A DNA stretch of 64,000 nucleotides, taken from Bacillus sp. ISL-41 (GTDB taxonomy: Bacteria > Bacillota > Bacilli > Bacillales > Cytobacillaceae). The stretch lies in NCBI RefSeq assembly GCF_018613235.1, contig NZ_JAGGQP010000013.1:44713-108712 (forward strand), given 5' to 3'. A program made the position numbers and the translations under genes. The stretch's first letter is position 1. The number at the start of each line of letters is the position of its first letter. Below the pieces are notes generated by a model. The model was not told where the DNA came from. It did not search any database and was given only the letters and a program-made list of their open reading frames with translations. This document shows positions 41,304 through 51,154 of the stretch, piece by piece.

Positions 41304-41735
41304 GTGAATATAGTGAAATCGGTTTATCAATTTGATGATGACCAGCAATTTCTTAAAATTGATTTTCTCTTGGGAAATGAACAATCTTCCTGGAATGCTT
41401 ATGTTTTTGATGAGAATTGGAATGACATCATCAGTTCTGCATCGGTCATTTCCGAAACCATGGCCGACAGTATTGAATATGCTTTTGAAAGCCTTGGAAA
41501 CCGTGGCAGGATTGCTGTCATGGAAGCACCCAAACCTGGAGATTCACTAACAGAAATTTTTGATGTTTCTCTATTCCATCTGCAAGCATTACTTTTTGCT
41601 TCAGCAATCATTGTTGTTGGAGATTATGATGAACTAGAGAGTTTTGGTTTTACTAAAGAAAAAACAACCAGTGGAAAGCCGCTGTATATTCTTTCCTCTG
41701 ATGAAACCGGAAATGATGCTTGCCGCTTTTTATAG
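41304..41735 (+). CDS. Hypothetical protein
   Basis: About 143 residues from GTG 41304, with GGAGGGA upstream; an ATG at 41235 would lengthen it without a clear site. Readable features are YQFDDDQQFLKIDFLLGNEQSS, a phrase DSLTEIFDVSLFHLQALLFASAIIVVGDYDE with one hydrophobic helix, and a Cys near the end. The family is not recognised. A terminator follows. Confidence 0.5.
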   Translation: MNIVKSVYQFDDDQQFLKIDFLLGNEQSSWNAYVFDENWNDIISSASVISETMADSIEYAFESLGNRGRIAVMEAPKPGDSLTEIFDVSLFHLQALLFASAIIVVGDYDELESFGFTKEKTTSGKPLYILSSDETGNDACRFL

Positions 41736-41746
41736 TGAATAATTTC

Positions 41747-41781
41747 AAAGCCTTTACCTTAACCAGGTAGGGCTTTTATTT
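41747..41781 (+). terminator. Terminator of the 41304 gene
   Basis: AAAGCC pairs with GGCTTT, with an inner ACCT/AGGT stem, followed by TTATTTTTG. Confidence 0.7.
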
Positions 41782-42024
41782 TTGTCCAATATGTTAGGCC
41801 TGAACATACTCACGGGCACAAAAAGTGAAAGACGTACAAATTCAGACCTATTCCTAAGTTCTGCTGGAGGAGAATAATTTATCTTAAAAGGATGGATCTT
41901 TATTCCTTTTTTGGTTCCAGTTACAAAGCAATATTCAAAAAACTCTCATAAAAGTGGTTAAAGTTATTCTTGGTTTGGGTAGTGAGAAAGAGAGCGATTT
42001 CTATACAGAAAGGAAGATGAGGTC

Positions 42025-44982
42025 TTGTCTGGCAAAATAAATGTAACAATCAACGGTGCTGACGTCGCGGCTAAAGAAAATCAAACAATCCTTCAATACC
42101 TTTCAGATAGCTCGATTGAAGTGCCGAGTGTATGCTATCATCCAAGCCTTGGCCCAATCGAAACTTGTGATACTTGTATTGTAGAAGTGAACGGAGAAAT
42201 GGTCAGGTCTTGTTCGACAATCATGAAGGACGGGGATACCATTGACACAGTTGCACCAGATGTTAAGAAGGCACAAACTATGGCGATGGACAAGATCCTA
42301 TTCAACCATGAATTGTACTGTACAGTCTGTGACTACAATAATGGGATGTGTGAGGTACATAACACAGTAAAAGAAATGAAAATCAATCACCAGAGCATCC
42401 CGTTTGATCAAAAGCCATATGAAAAAGATGAATCAAACCCTTTTTATCGATATGATCCTGATCAATGTATTTTATGCGGGAGATGTGTGGAAGCCTGTCA
42501 GGATGTACAGGTAACCGAGACGCTGAGAATTGATTGGGAACGTGAACGTCCACGTGTCATCTGGGATAATGATGTACCAATCAATGAATCCTCATGTGTT
42601 TCTTGTGGTCATTGTTCAACGGTATGTCCATGTAATGCAATGATGGAAAAAGGTATGGAAGGCGAAGCCGGCTTTTTAACAGGAATCGCAAAAAATACTT
42701 TGCGGCCGATGATTGAAATTACCAAGAATGTCGAGACAGGTTACGGTTCCATCCTGGCAATTTCCGATATGGAAGCCGCCATGCGTGAATCCAGAATCAA
42801 GAAAACGAAGACTGTTTGCACATACTGCGGAGTGGGATGCAGTTTTGATGTGTGGACGAAGGGCCGAGAAATCCTGAAGGTCGAGCCGCAGGTTGAAGCT
42901 CCAGCCAATGGAATTTCTACATGTATAAAAGGTAAATTCGGATGGGATTTCGTTAACAGCGAAGAGCGCCTAACCAAGCCGCTAATCCGTGAAGGAGACA
43001 GTTTTAGAGAAGCAGAATGGGATGAGGCATTGAATCTCATCTCCAATAAATTTACAGAAATCAAGAATGAGTATGGTCCTGACTCTCTTGGCTTCATAAC
43101 ATCGTCTAAATGTACGAATGAAGAATCGTATCTAATGCAAAAACTGGCAAGGTCTGTAATTGGCACAAATAATGTCGATAATTGCTCCCGATATTGCCAG
43201 ACGCCTGCTACTGTTGGTTTGTTCAGAACAGTTGGACATGGTGGCGATGCTGGATCAATCACAGATATTGCGATGGCGGATTTGGTCATCATCGTCGGGT
43301 CCAATACAGCAGAAGCCCATCCTGTCCTTGCAACCAGGGTGAAACGCGCCCAAAAGCTGAATGGGCAAAAAGTGATAGTCGCCGACCTTCGTGAGCATGA
43401 AATGGCTGATCGTGCTGATATGTTCGTAAGGCCTAAGGCAGGCAGTGACCTTGTCTGGATTTCCGCTGTCACTAAATATATTATCGACCAAGGCTGGGCT
43501 GATGAAGAATTCCTGAACAATAAAGTCAATGGACTTTCGGAATACGTCCACAGTCTTGAAGGATTCACTTTGGAATATGCAGAAAAAACAACTGGGCTTT
43601 CAAGAGAGACGCTGATTGAGATTGCTGAGAGCATCCATAAAGCAAAAAGCGTTTGTGCACTATGGGCAATGGGAGTTACACAGCATATTGGCGGAAGCGA
43701 CACCAGTACCGCGATTTCGAACCTATTATTGATTACTGGAAATTACGGCCGTCCAGGAACTGGTGCATATCCACTGCGAGGACATAATAATGTCCAGGGC
43801 GCAGGCGATTTTGGCAGCAGCCCGGACTCGCTGCCGGGATATCAGAAGGTAACCGATGAAGCGGCCCGCATGAAGTTTGAGCAGGCATGGGGAACCAGGC
43901 TGCCTGCTGAGCCAGGGATCAATAACCATGACATGGTTGAAGGCATGCATAATGAAACACTTAAAGCCCTTTACATCAAGGGTGAAGAAATGGGTCTTGT
44001 GGATTCAAATATCAACCACGTCCAGGCCGGCTATGAGAAGCTTGACTTCTTTGTAGTCCAGGATGTGTTCTTCTCCAGAACCGCACAATTTGCAGACGTT
44101 GTTCTGCCAGCAAGCCCGAGCTTCGAAAAAGAAGGCACGTTTACGAATACGGAGCGCAGGATTCAGCGTTTGTACCAGGTTTTCGAGCCAGTAGGTGAAT
44201 CGAAACCTGATTGGCAGATTCTGATTGAAGTCGCCAACCGTCTTGGTGCAGGCTGGACATATGAGCATCCTTCTGAAATCATGGCTGAAGCGGCAAGTCT
44301 TATGCCAATTTACTCTGGCGTGACGTATGAACGCCTTGAAGGATATAAGAGCCTTCAATGGCCGGTACAGCCGGATGGAACTGACAGTCCTGTATTATAT
44401 TTGGATGGCTTTCCATTCCCAGATGGTAAGGCACGTCTCTATCCGGTAAAATGGTCGATTCCGATTCAATATGGAGAGGAATATGATATCCATGTCAATA
44501 ATGGCCGTTTGCTTGAGCATTTCCATGAAGGTAACCTGACTTATAAGTCAGAGGGAATCACCTCAAAGACTCCTGAGACTTTCCTTGAAGTTTCACCAGA
44601 GCTTGCCGAAGAAAGAGGCATAAAAGATGGAACACTTGTCAGATTGACATCACCATACGGCAATGTGAAAGTAAGATGTGTTGTCACTGATCGAGTGGCA
44701 GGAAAGGAAGTCTATCTGCCTATGAACGACCAGGGAGATGCAGCCATCAATCTTCTGACAAGCAGCTTTGGGGACAAAAACACGGATACTCCAGCTTATA
44801 AAGAGACGAAGGCCAAAATGGAAATTCTCCAATTTGAAGGAGTCAATCCTTTGCCGAGGAATAATTTCCGATACGGTAATCCACAGCCGCAAATCGGCGT
44901 CCAAGTCGAAAAGAAGTGGGCTCGTCCAGATTACAGCTTTCCAGGAGATCTTGTGAAAAAGGAGCGTACCCAGCATGGCTAA
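42025..44982 (+). CDS. Formate dehydrogenase, alpha subunit, Cys type (YjgC-like)
   Basis: 985 residues. An N-terminal [2Fe-2S] ferredoxin domain (cysteines between about 37 and 70) and an NADH-dehydrogenase-like Cys/His region ([14 protein letters not shown]) lead to two 4Fe-4S ferredoxin motifs ([11 protein letters not shown] and [13 protein letters not shown]). The catalytic part begins with CTYCGVGC near residue 270. The catalytic residue is Cys391 ([12 protein letters not shown]), where the other paralogue has Sec. The enzyme is cytoplasmic and probably passes electrons to NAD or a quinone partner. The start is TTG 42025. It overlaps the next gene by 8 bp. Confidence 0.92.
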   Translation: MSGKINVTINGADVAAKENQTILQYLSDSSIEVPSVCYHPSLGPIETCDTCIVEVNGEMVRSCSTIMKDGDTIDTVAPDVKKAQTMAMDKILFNHELYCTVCDYNNGMCEVHNTVKEMKINHQSIPFDQKPYEKDESNPFYRYDPDQCILCGRCVEACQDVQVTETLRIDWERERPRVIWDNDVPINESSCVSCGHCSTVCPCNAMMEKGMEGEAGFLTGIAKNTLRPMIEITKNVETGYGSILAISDMEAAMRESRIKKTKTVCTYCGVGCSFDVWTKGREILKVEPQVEAPANGISTCIKGKFGWDFVNSEERLTKPLIREGDSFREAEWDEALNLISNKFTEIKNEYGPDSLGFITSSKCTNEESYLMQKLARSVIGTNNVDNCSRYCQTPATVGLFRTVGHGGDAGSITDIAMADLVIIVGSNTAEAHPVLATRVKRAQKLNGQKVIVADLREHEMADRADMFVRPKAGSDLVWISAVTKYIIDQGWADEEFLNNKVNGLSEYVHSLEGFTLEYAEKTTGLSRETLIEIAESIHKAKSVCALWAMGVTQHIGGSDTSTAISNLLLITGNYGRPGTGAYPLRGHNNVQGAGDFGSSPDSLPGYQKVTDEAARMKFEQAWGTRLPAEPGINNHDMVEGMHNETLKALYIKGEEMGLVDSNINHVQAGYEKLDFFVVQDVFFSRTAQFADVVLPASPSFEKEGTFTNTERRIQRLYQVFEPVGESKPDWQILIEVANRLGAGWTYEHPSEIMAEAASLMPIYSGVTYERLEGYKSLQWPVQPDGTDSPVLYLDGFPFPDGKARLYPVKWSIPIQYGEEYDIHVNNGRLLEHFHEGNLTYKSEGITSKTPETFLEVSPELAEERGIKDGTLVRLTSPYGNVKVRCVVTDRVAGKEVYLPMNDQGDAAINLLTSSFGDKNTDTPAYKETKAKMEILQFEGVNPLPRNNFRYGNPQPQIGVQVEKKWARPDYSFPGDLVKKERTQHG

Positions 44983-45532
44983 AGCAATCACTAACATCAA
45001 TCGTATACAGATGACTGAGGAACAAAAACGTAAGAGTGACCTGGAGGAAATCGAGACTGCCTTGCTTGATAATAAGGATGCGATTTTACAGTCGATGGAC
45101 ATACTCAAGCATATGAATCAGCGCGGGGTGCTGTCACTGTTGGACGGGCTGTTCAGTGAAGGTGATAAGGTCTTGAATGTTCTTGTTAAAGCAGCAGACA
45201 AGCCTGAAGCTACCAATACAATCAAGAACCTGCTGCTGATGATTGGCGTTCTCGGTACAATCAATGTCCAGCAGCTTGAGCCATTGCTGTTAAAATTGAA
45301 TTCTGGCATTGCTAGAGTAGCAGAATATACTGACAGCGAGGATGAAGAGAAGCTTGGGTATTTTGATATTGTCCGCTCTTTGAAAGACCCGGAAATCAAT
45401 CGTGCTCTATCTTTACTCTTTGAATTCCTCAAAGGGATGGGTGAAGATACCGAGGGACTAGAAAGAACCACTCAGCTGCCGGAAAATCAGGATATCCACC
45501 AGAGCCAGGAAGGTACCCTTGAAGAGAAGTAA
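44975..45532 (+). CDS. DUF1641 protein, YjgD-like formate dehydrogenase partner
   Basis: 185 residues. The DUF1641 region is seen in [44 protein letters not shown]. In B. subtilis yjgC and yjgD are adjacent in the same way. Its ATG overlaps the formate dehydrogenase stop by 8 bp, so it is translationally coupled and likely an accessory or electron-transfer partner. Its function is not established. Confidence 0.85.
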   Translation: MAKAITNINRIQMTEEQKRKSDLEEIETALLDNKDAILQSMDILKHMNQRGVLSLLDGLFSEGDKVLNVLVKAADKPEATNTIKNLLLMIGVLGTINVQQLEPLLLKLNSGIARVAEYTDSEDEEKLGYFDIVRSLKDPEINRALSLLFEFLKGMGEDTEGLERTTQLPENQDIHQSQEGTLEEK

Positions 45533-45600
45533 TCCAATGAGCGGGCAACAAGCATTCCAGCTTTGTTCGCCTGCTTTTTCAAGTTTCATTATTCACCTTT

Positions 45601-46482
45601 ATGGATAAAAGGAGATTACCACAGAGCATAAAACTTCAACCAGAGAGGATGGCTGTTGTGAAACCAGTCGAAGTCAAAAGGGAAATTCTTCGTTTTGGAG
45701 ATGGCCAGGCCGAAACCTTGGAAGACAGCATCGTAACGGAATATTCCGTTACCATTAAAGTGAATGGTCAAGAATTAGTTACGATGGTTTGTACACCAGA
45801 TTATATTGAAGAAATGGTCATTGGATACCTCGCTTCAGAAGGCATCATCAAGAAGTATTCAGATATAGAAGATATATGGATCCAGGAAAAAGAGGGATTT
45901 GTTCATGTAAAAACATCGCAAATGAATCCGGTTTATAAGAACTTACAGGGAAAGCGTTACTTAACTTCTTGCTGCGGGGCTAGCAGGACTGGCTTTGTAT
46001 TTGCGACAGACGCATTGACTGCAAAAAAGCTGCACAATGTAGAGACGGAAATTGAAGTAGAGGATTGCTTCAGGCTCATGGAAGAAATGCAGGATTCCGC
46101 TCGCCTTTTCCAAAATACAGGGGGAGTCCATAACGCCTCTCTTTGCAGTTTGTTTGGTCCAGTTGTGTCACGGATGGATATCGGCCGCCATAATGCCTTG
46201 GATAAAATTTTTGGGCATTGTTTGAAAAATGATATTTCGATACACGATAAAGTAATTGTTTTCAGTGGAAGGATTTCCTCAGAAATTTTACTGAAGGTAG
46301 CTAAAATCGGCTGCCCAATTGTATTGTCCAAATCAGCTCCCACTGAACTTGCCCTGAAGCTAGCGGAGGAACTGGGGATTACGACAATTGGCTTTATCAG
46401 GAATCGATCACTTAATGTTTATACACACCCTGAACGAGTTGCAGAGGCTAAATACGGAGTTAAGGAAAGCCAGGTTGAATAA
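45601..46482 (+). CDS. fdhD: Formate dehydrogenase accessory sulfurtransferase FdhD
   Basis: Up to 293 residues. FdhD phrases: EYSVTIKVNGQELVTMVCTPDYIEEMVIGYLASEGII, YLTSCCGASRTGF with the active cysteines, TGGVHNASLCS, DIGRHNALDKIFG and FSGRISSEILLKVAKIGCPIVLSKSAPTELALKLA. It transfers sulfur from a desulfurase to the molybdenum cofactor before insertion into formate dehydrogenase. ATG 45601 has no clear ribosome binding site; GTG 45658 with AGAGAGG eight bases upstream would give 274 residues and fits family length better. It can serve both formate dehydrogenases in this window. Confidence 0.92.
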   Translation: MDKRRLPQSIKLQPERMAVVKPVEVKREILRFGDGQAETLEDSIVTEYSVTIKVNGQELVTMVCTPDYIEEMVIGYLASEGIIKKYSDIEDIWIQEKEGFVHVKTSQMNPVYKNLQGKRYLTSCCGASRTGFVFATDALTAKKLHNVETEIEVEDCFRLMEEMQDSARLFQNTGGVHNASLCSLFGPVVSRMDIGRHNALDKIFGHCLKNDISIHDKVIVFSGRISSEILLKVAKIGCPIVLSKSAPTELALKLAEELGITTIGFIRNRSLNVYTHPERVAEAKYGVKESQVE

Positions 46483-46495
46483 GCCTGGCTTTTTT
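46466..46495 (+). terminator. Terminator of fdhD
   Basis: AAGCCAGG pairs with CCTGGCTT, followed by TTTTT. Confidence 0.85.
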
Positions 46496-46616
46496 GAAAT
46501 CAGGTATGGCATTGGAAACTCAAAGTTCCAGGTCATATATAGGGTAAGAACATGAACGCTGTATAAGGTCTGTAAAAGTATGGAAAAATGGAGGTGATAG
46601 TTGAAGGAGTGATAGA

Positions 46617-46862
46617 ATGGGTGAAAAGGAAATGCAAGATATGTTCGAATGGGCAGGTTTATCAGATGTTTATGAGCAGCATGGCTATAAAATGTGGCTG
46701 AGCGGCCTTGAAGATAACATTGATGTCGAACTATTGGATCATTTTTCGGACGCTTATTCATTTGAAAGTGCCGAAACCATGTTTTATGACGAGTTTTTGT
46801 TCCACTTAAGAATTTTCAAGAATATAAGCAAGAATAATGAGCTGCCTCACCGATTATGGTGA
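46617..46862 (+). CDS. Hypothetical protein
   Basis: 81 residues, acidic, beginning MGEKEMQDMFEWAGLSDVYE and ending KNNELPHRLW. GGAGTG lies before the ATG. The family is not recognised. It is 39 bases upstream of mug and may share its transcript. Confidence 0.5.
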   Translation: MGEKEMQDMFEWAGLSDVYEQHGYKMWLSGLEDNIDVELLDHFSDAYSFESAETMFYDEFLFHLRIFKNISKNNELPHRLW

Positions 46863-46901
46863 ATGGAGAGAGATAGGCAGCAAAGGAGAGGAGTAGAGAA
46901 T

Positions 46902-47432
46902 ATGAAGCCGATTACCGATCATTTACGGGAGAATCTGGACGTTATTTTTGTCGGCTTCAATCCCAGCATCCGGTCATCAGAAACAGGTCATCATTATGCT
47001 AACCCAAACAATAGATTCTGGAAGATCCTTTTTGAAGCTGGCATCACACCAAGGAAGTATGACTCTTCGGAGGATTATAAACTCATGGACTTAGGCTACG
47101 GGATGACGAACATTGTAGAGCGGCCAACTAGAGCAGCAGATGAGATTACGAAAGAGGAATACCAGCAGGGAAAGCAGGAGCTAAGACAAAAAATTGAAAA
47201 ATACAGTCCGAAAATCGTTTGTTTTGTCGGTAAAGGTGTCTACCAGCAATATAGCGGCAAAAAAGATATTCCATGGGGCAAGCAGGATGAATCTGTTGTG
47301 GATGGTACCGTCGATTTCGTCGCCCCGTCCTCGAGCGGACTCGTAAGGATGAAAATGGATGAAGTAGTGGGGATTTATAAAGAACTTCCGCTTTTGAAAA
47401 ATCATTTAATATCCAAGGGAAAAAGGACCTGA
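46902..47432 (+). CDS. mug: Mismatch-specific uracil/thymine DNA glycosylase
   Basis: 176 residues. The MUG/TDG active-site motif is VGFNPSIRSSETGHHYANPNNRFW (near residues 14-37), with the conserved Asn binding water. VAPSSSGLVRM near 145 is the second motif. The enzyme removes uracil or thymine from mismatches with guanine. The start ATG at 46902 follows AAAGGAGAGGAG; the longer frame lacks a site. A terminator overlaps the end. Confidence 0.88.
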   Translation: MKPITDHLRENLDVIFVGFNPSIRSSETGHHYANPNNRFWKILFEAGITPRKYDSSEDYKLMDLGYGMTNIVERPTRAADEITKEEYQQGKQELRQKIEKYSPKIVCFVGKGVYQQYSGKKDIPWGKQDESVVDGTVDFVAPSSSGLVRMKMDEVVGIYKELPLLKNHLISKGKRT

Positions 47433-47449
47433 ATTGAGGTCCTTTCTTT
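47420..47449. terminator. Terminator between mug and the converging GNAT gene
   Basis: AAAGGACCT pairs with AGGTCCTTT around a 6-nt loop, followed by CTTT. Confidence 0.7.
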
Positions 47450-47452
47450 AGT

Positions 47453-47908
47453 CTACAAGGACATCGATAATCGGATCATATCCCTGCACTGAATTCCATT
47501 TTCGAAAATAGGTTCTTCATAATTCCTTATAAAAAAATCATGATCTATTCCAGTAATTCTGAAGCCAACTTTTTGATAAAGAGCCAATTGGCTGATACTT
47601 GAATTCCCTGTGCCGATTTCAACGGTTTTATAACCCTTTTCGGCTGCAGTTTGAATCCCATGTTTAAGCAGGATGGTCCCTAAACCCCTGCATTGGTGGA
47701 ATTCATCGACTGCCAGATTCATAACTTCGATGGTATGAATACTAACCGGGACCATTACGATTACCCCAATTTTTTCTCCGTTTTCTGATTCCATAACATA
47801 GCACAAACCTTTATCTACATATCCTGAAACCAAATCTCGAGAAGGGTCTGCCAGGAGCAGAAGATCCCAGGGCGGCTGTTCGCTTTCTTTTAACATCCTA
47901 ATCTTCAT
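47453..47908 (-). CDS. GNAT-family acetyltransferase
   Basis: 151 residues. The acetyl-CoA binding motif is VDEFHQCRGLGTILLKHGIQTA (Q/R-x-x-G-x-G/A) near residue 73, followed by VEIGTGNSSISQLALYQKVGFRITG. The substrate is unknown. It overlaps the vanZ-like gene upstream by 11 bp, so the two are probably one operon. Confidence 0.85.
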   Translation of the reverse strand: MKIRMLKESEQPPWDLLLLADPSRDLVSGYVDKGLCYVMESENGEKIGVIVMVPVSIHTIEVMNLAVDEFHQCRGLGTILLKHGIQTAAEKGYKTVEIGTGNSSISQLALYQKVGFRITGIDHDFFIRNYEEPIFENGIQCRDMIRLSMSL

Positions 47909-48389
47909 GTGTTCTCTCCTTCAATAAAAGCAGATAAGTGATCTTGATTAAGAGATACCCAATTGCACCGCCGATTGTGTTAAGGATGATATCATCGATG
48001 TCAAAACTGCCAACCCTTGTGGCAAACTGGAGGATCTCTACCGATAATGTCGCCAGAAAGACAGTACTGGTCGTTCGCCAAAATCCAATGTACCTTTTAA
48101 ACAGCCAGGGAAGAAAGACTCCCAACGGGAAAAAGGCAAGAACATTGCCAAATAAGTTGGACATCCAGATATTTTGATTAATGTGCGAAGAAGCTTTTAT
48201 GTAATCTGTGATTGTTTTAAATGGAATTATGTTATAAGGGTTGGAGCCTGCAGAATTGAGCTCAAACGCAGCCTGCCGATATGGGCTGAGAAACAACAAA
48301 ATGACGGCAATGATGATGTAGACAATGAATAAAGTATAGGATATTGCTGAGATCCATTTCTTGTATTTAATATCTATTAGATTTAACAT
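47898..48389 (-). CDS. VanZ-family membrane protein
   Basis: About 163 residues with four membrane helices. The VanZ phrases are NLFGNVLAFFPLGVFLPWLF and STVFLATLSVEILQFATRVGSFDIDDIILNTIGGAIGYLL (conserved acidic residues). The family includes a teicoplanin-resistance factor, but most members are of unknown role. The start at 48389 follows AAGGAG; the frame is open upstream. It overlaps the GNAT gene. Confidence 0.85.
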   Translation of the reverse strand: MLNLIDIKYKKWISAISYTLFIVYIIIAVILLFLSPYRQAAFELNSAGSNPYNIIPFKTITDYIKASSHINQNIWMSNLFGNVLAFFPLGVFLPWLFKRYIGFWRTTSTVFLATLSVEILQFATRVGSFDIDDIILNTIGGAIGYLLIKITYLLLLKERTHED

Positions 48390-48531
48390 AACTTCTCCTT
48401 GGATTGGTAAAAGATAAGAGTAACGATGATATTTTAAAAGATACATAGGCATTTTTGAAAAAAGACATACTAGATATTAATTACCCAAACCGGCGATAAC
48501 TTAATTAGAAATTAATACCTTTATTAATAAT

Positions 48532-48656
48532 TAAAATAAAAACCTTGCCACATGGCAAGGTTTGAGAATATGTATTTGGTTATCCTGCCAACGCAGGGCC
48601 CCTGCCGTCCGTACAGTGGTTAAGTGTCCCGCAACAAGCGAATGTTCGGCAGAGGC
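48532..48656 (-). ncRNA. Candidate small RNA upstream of vanZ
   Basis: On the minus strand, a promoter-like pair (TTGTAT, TTAAAA) lies upstream of a roughly 120-nt segment without a coding frame. Inside, CCTCTGCCG pairs with CGGCAGGGG (9 bp, one G-U) around a 40-nt loop. A perfect intrinsic terminator closes it: AACCTTGCC pairs with GGCAAGGTT (48541-48562), followed by TTTTATTTT. It is separate from the ppiB gene on the other strand. No known sRNA class was recognised. Confidence 0.6.
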
Positions 48657-48770
48657 AGTTATATTTTAACACAACTATGTTGGAAAAATACAATTTGAAG
48701 GTGGATACTTTTATTTTTTTTTGTAATAGTGGTATGATAACAATGATTTTAACACAAGGAGATGATTTGC

Positions 48771-49208
48771 ATGGCTAAAAAAGGATACATACAAATGCAA
48801 AATGGTGAAAAAATTGAATTCGAACTATACCCAAACGAAGCACCTGGTACAGTTGCAAACTTTGAGAAGCTTGCAAACGAAGGCTTCTATAACGGTTTAA
48901 ACTTCCACCGAGTAATTCCTGGCTTTGTTAGTCAGGGGGGGTGCCCTTCTGGAACAGGTACTGGGGGTCCTGGTTACACAATCAAATGTGAAACAGAGGG
49001 CAACCCGCACAAGCACGAACCGGGTTCACTTTCAATGGCTCACGCAGGTAAAGATACAGGCGGCAGCCAGTTCTTCATCGTACATGAATCACAGCCACAC
49101 TTAAATGGTGTGCACACTGTTTTCGGAAAAGTTACTTCCAATTTGGAAGCTGCTAAAGCGATGAAAAACGGCGATGTTATGGAAAAGGTAGTTGTAACAG
49201 AAGAATAG
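48771..49208 (+). CDS. ppiB: Peptidyl-prolyl cis-trans isomerase (cyclophilin)
   Basis: 145 residues, the length of Bacillus PpiB. Cyclophilin motifs are visible: [28 protein letters not shown] with the catalytic Arg, [45 protein letters not shown]. It speeds proline isomerisation in folding proteins in the cytoplasm. ATG 48771 follows AAGGAGATG. It has its own terminator. Confidence 0.93.
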   Translation: MAKKGYIQMQNGEKIEFELYPNEAPGTVANFEKLANEGFYNGLNFHRVIPGFVSQGGCPSGTGTGGPGYTIKCETEGNPHKHEPGSLSMAHAGKDTGGSQFFIVHESQPHLNGVHTVFGKVTSNLEAAKAMKNGDVMEKVVVTEE

Positions 49209-49217
49209 GATCGTCTT

Positions 49218-49246
49218 AAAAAAGAGCCTGAGGGCTCTTTTTTTTG
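49218..49246 (+). terminator. Terminator of ppiB
   Basis: AAAGAGCC pairs with GGCTCTTT around a 4-nt loop, followed by TTTTTT. Confidence 0.85.
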
Positions 49247-49357
49247 TACTTATTTACCCATTGAAGCGAACGTATGCTCTTGTTATAATGAATCAAAGAA
49301 AATTTGTATAAATTTGTTAAGTAAAAGAGTCTAATGTTTAATAAATTTGACTATACT

Positions 49358-49400
49358 ATCTAATTTATATAAAATTAGATTTAATAATCTAATTTTAGAT
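49358..49400. promoter_or_regulatory. Operator array of the SatD-like gene
   Basis: ATCTAATTT at 49358-49366 and AAATTAGAT at 49372-49380 form a perfect 9-bp inverted repeat with a 5-bp spacer. A third half-site, ATCTAATTT, lies at 49387-49395 and overlaps TTAGAT. The array sits between the promoter region and the ribosome binding site, suiting autorepression by the encoded helix-turn-helix protein. Confidence 0.65.
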
Positions 49401-49416
49401 GTTAGGTGGAATGACA

Positions 49417-50160
49417 ATGCAGCCAGTGTCAATATTTATAATGGATGTAACAAAGTCTTCCTCTGCAGTTTACGGGGAGGAGCTGAGTGATTATTTAGGG
49501 CAGCTAGTGACATATATAAATAATTGGTATGACGGAATCGGTTCTATACAAATTAAGCACCGGTCTGGGGATGAACTTATTCTACTGGCCGAAGGCTATT
49601 CTTCTGCTTTTATTACAGCCTTTTATATCAGCTTGCTCTGGAAATATCAAAATAACCCGCCGTATTTTGGGCTTGCCTATGGAAGGCTGAATAAGAAAGT
49701 AGAAGAGATTGATATTGAAAAGTGGATCCATCCATTGGCGAAGCAGGCCCGAAACGCGAACGACCATCTAAATAAACAAAAGGACAGGGAATCTTTCTTT
49801 TTCCAAGGACATGGTGGTGAATCGGTTCTGCAGACATTAATTAATGGCATGCTTATGCTGCAGCATGTATTGAGAATGGAGCAAACTGATGTGCAAAGGC
49901 TTGTGTGCTCGCTTTATCTTCTTTACGGCAAGCAAAATGCTGTAGCAGAGCTTCTCGATCGCTCGGCTCCCACGGTTTACAGCCATTTCAAGAAGGGGCA
50001 TTGCGAGCATATCCTTCGCAGCTTCCGAGATATCGTCAGCGTTTTGGATGCACGTCAGGCAAAGGAATTTCCGGAAATAGGAAGTAGCCAAACGAAGGTT
50101 CTTGAAGACAGCATTAGAACAAAAATTAAAAGCCAGGTGCAAAATATTTTCAGCTTCTAG
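49417..50160 (+). CDS. SatD-like protein: cyclase-like domain plus helix-turn-helix
   Basis: 247 residues. The first 130 read like a degenerate class III nucleotidyl-cyclase fold: IFIMDVTKSSS (metal Asp position), IKHRSGDELILLAEG, PYFGLAYGRL and LAKQARNANDHLN. Residues about 160-200 fit a helix-turn-helix (CSLYLLYGKQNAVAELLDRSAPTVYSHFKKG). I take it as SatD-like from recall. The likely role is a ligand- or membrane-signal-dependent repressor. The ATG at 49417 follows AGGTGG. The AATCTAAT operator array lies upstream, and the DUF3307 membrane gene follows 21 bases after the stop codon. Confidence 0.65.
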   Translation: MQPVSIFIMDVTKSSSAVYGEELSDYLGQLVTYINNWYDGIGSIQIKHRSGDELILLAEGYSSAFITAFYISLLWKYQNNPPYFGLAYGRLNKKVEEIDIEKWIHPLAKQARNANDHLNKQKDRESFFFQGHGGESVLQTLINGMLMLQHVLRMEQTDVQRLVCSLYLLYGKQNAVAELLDRSAPTVYSHFKKGHCEHILRSFRDIVSVLDARQAKEFPEIGSSQTKVLEDSIRTKIKSQVQNIFSF

Positions 50161-50181
50161 ATTCTGGTGAAAGGAGCAGTC

Positions 50182-51054
50182 ATGCTTTTATTGAGTTTGA
50201 TCATTGCACATCTACTAGCCGATTTTTACCTTCAGACGGATCGAATGGTACAGGACAAGCTGAAGAACCTTAAAAAGCATATACTCCATCATTTCCTCGT
50301 AAATACAATTGTACTTGCGGCAGGCTGGCTCTTTTTTTATCAGCAGAAAGATCCCGTCATGACTGTCATATGGCCGATGCTGTTCATAACAGCCACACAT
50401 CTAATGATCGACCTGTTGAAAATCAAACTTGTGGATCAATTTACGGCAAGCGAAAACATGAATAAACTCTGGTTTTTTATATTAGACCAGCTGTTGCACA
50501 TATTCATGCTTTTGATAGCGATGCAGTTGTTTTATAAAATATCGCTAGTTTCCAATTTTAATAGATTTATACAGCTTCTGTTTGAAGAAGGGCGCCAATT
50601 GGACGCCTCTAGTACCATCCTCGTCATTGCCATTATTTTAATATTGGGAACAACGGTCAGCGGACATATAATCCGCATCCTTCTCGGCTCTCTGCCCGGG
50701 CAGCTGCTGACTTTTGAAGGGAAATATACTTTTAAAAATGAGTTTAGGGAGCCGGCATATCAGAAAACCAGTAAAAGTGAAAAGGGTTTATCTGAGCAAT
50801 ATAGCTATATGATTTTCAACAAGCACGATATGTCACGTGGGAAGCTGATTGGCTATATCGAGCGACTCCTGGTCATTTTACTTACATACTACAGTTCGTA
50901 TCCGGCAATCGCCTTCATTGTTACCGCTAAATCAATCGCCCGTTTTAAGCAAATGGATGATCGTGACTGGGCGGAATACTTTCTGCTTGGTACATTGACT
51001 TCCATGTTCTTAGGTATCGTCTTCGGTATACTTTTAAGAGAAATAGTAAATTAG
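50182..51054 (+). CDS. DUF3307 membrane protein
   Basis: 290 residues with about seven membrane helices. The N-terminal DUF3307 pattern is LIIAHLLADFYLQTDRMVQDK, HHFLVNTIVLAAGWL and THLMIDLLKIKL, with conserved Asp and His residues in the membrane. A soluble loop (about 175-225) separates the C-terminal helices. The family is uncharacterised. AAAGGAG precedes the ATG, which is 21 bases after the SatD-like stop codon, so the two form an operon and probably one system. Confidence 0.75.
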   Translation: MLLLSLIIAHLLADFYLQTDRMVQDKLKNLKKHILHHFLVNTIVLAAGWLFFYQQKDPVMTVIWPMLFITATHLMIDLLKIKLVDQFTASENMNKLWFFILDQLLHIFMLLIAMQLFYKISLVSNFNRFIQLLFEEGRQLDASSTILVIAIILILGTTVSGHIIRILLGSLPGQLLTFEGKYTFKNEFREPAYQKTSKSEKGLSEQYSYMIFNKHDMSRGKLIGYIERLLVILLTYYSSYPAIAFIVTAKSIARFKQMDDRDWAEYFLLGTLTSMFLGIVFGILLREIVN

Positions 51055-51154
51055 GAGTGCTTAATTTCACTATAGATGCTTTTAGAATATTTTCGGTTCG
51101 GGTGTACAATTTTTAAAGAGCCAAGTGATAATCGTCAATAGCGGAGTGATTAGA

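Noticed and set aside
42741..43703. 320-codon frame antisense to the Cys formate dehydrogenase
   Set aside because: It is the mirror of a well-conserved gene, with no family resemblance.
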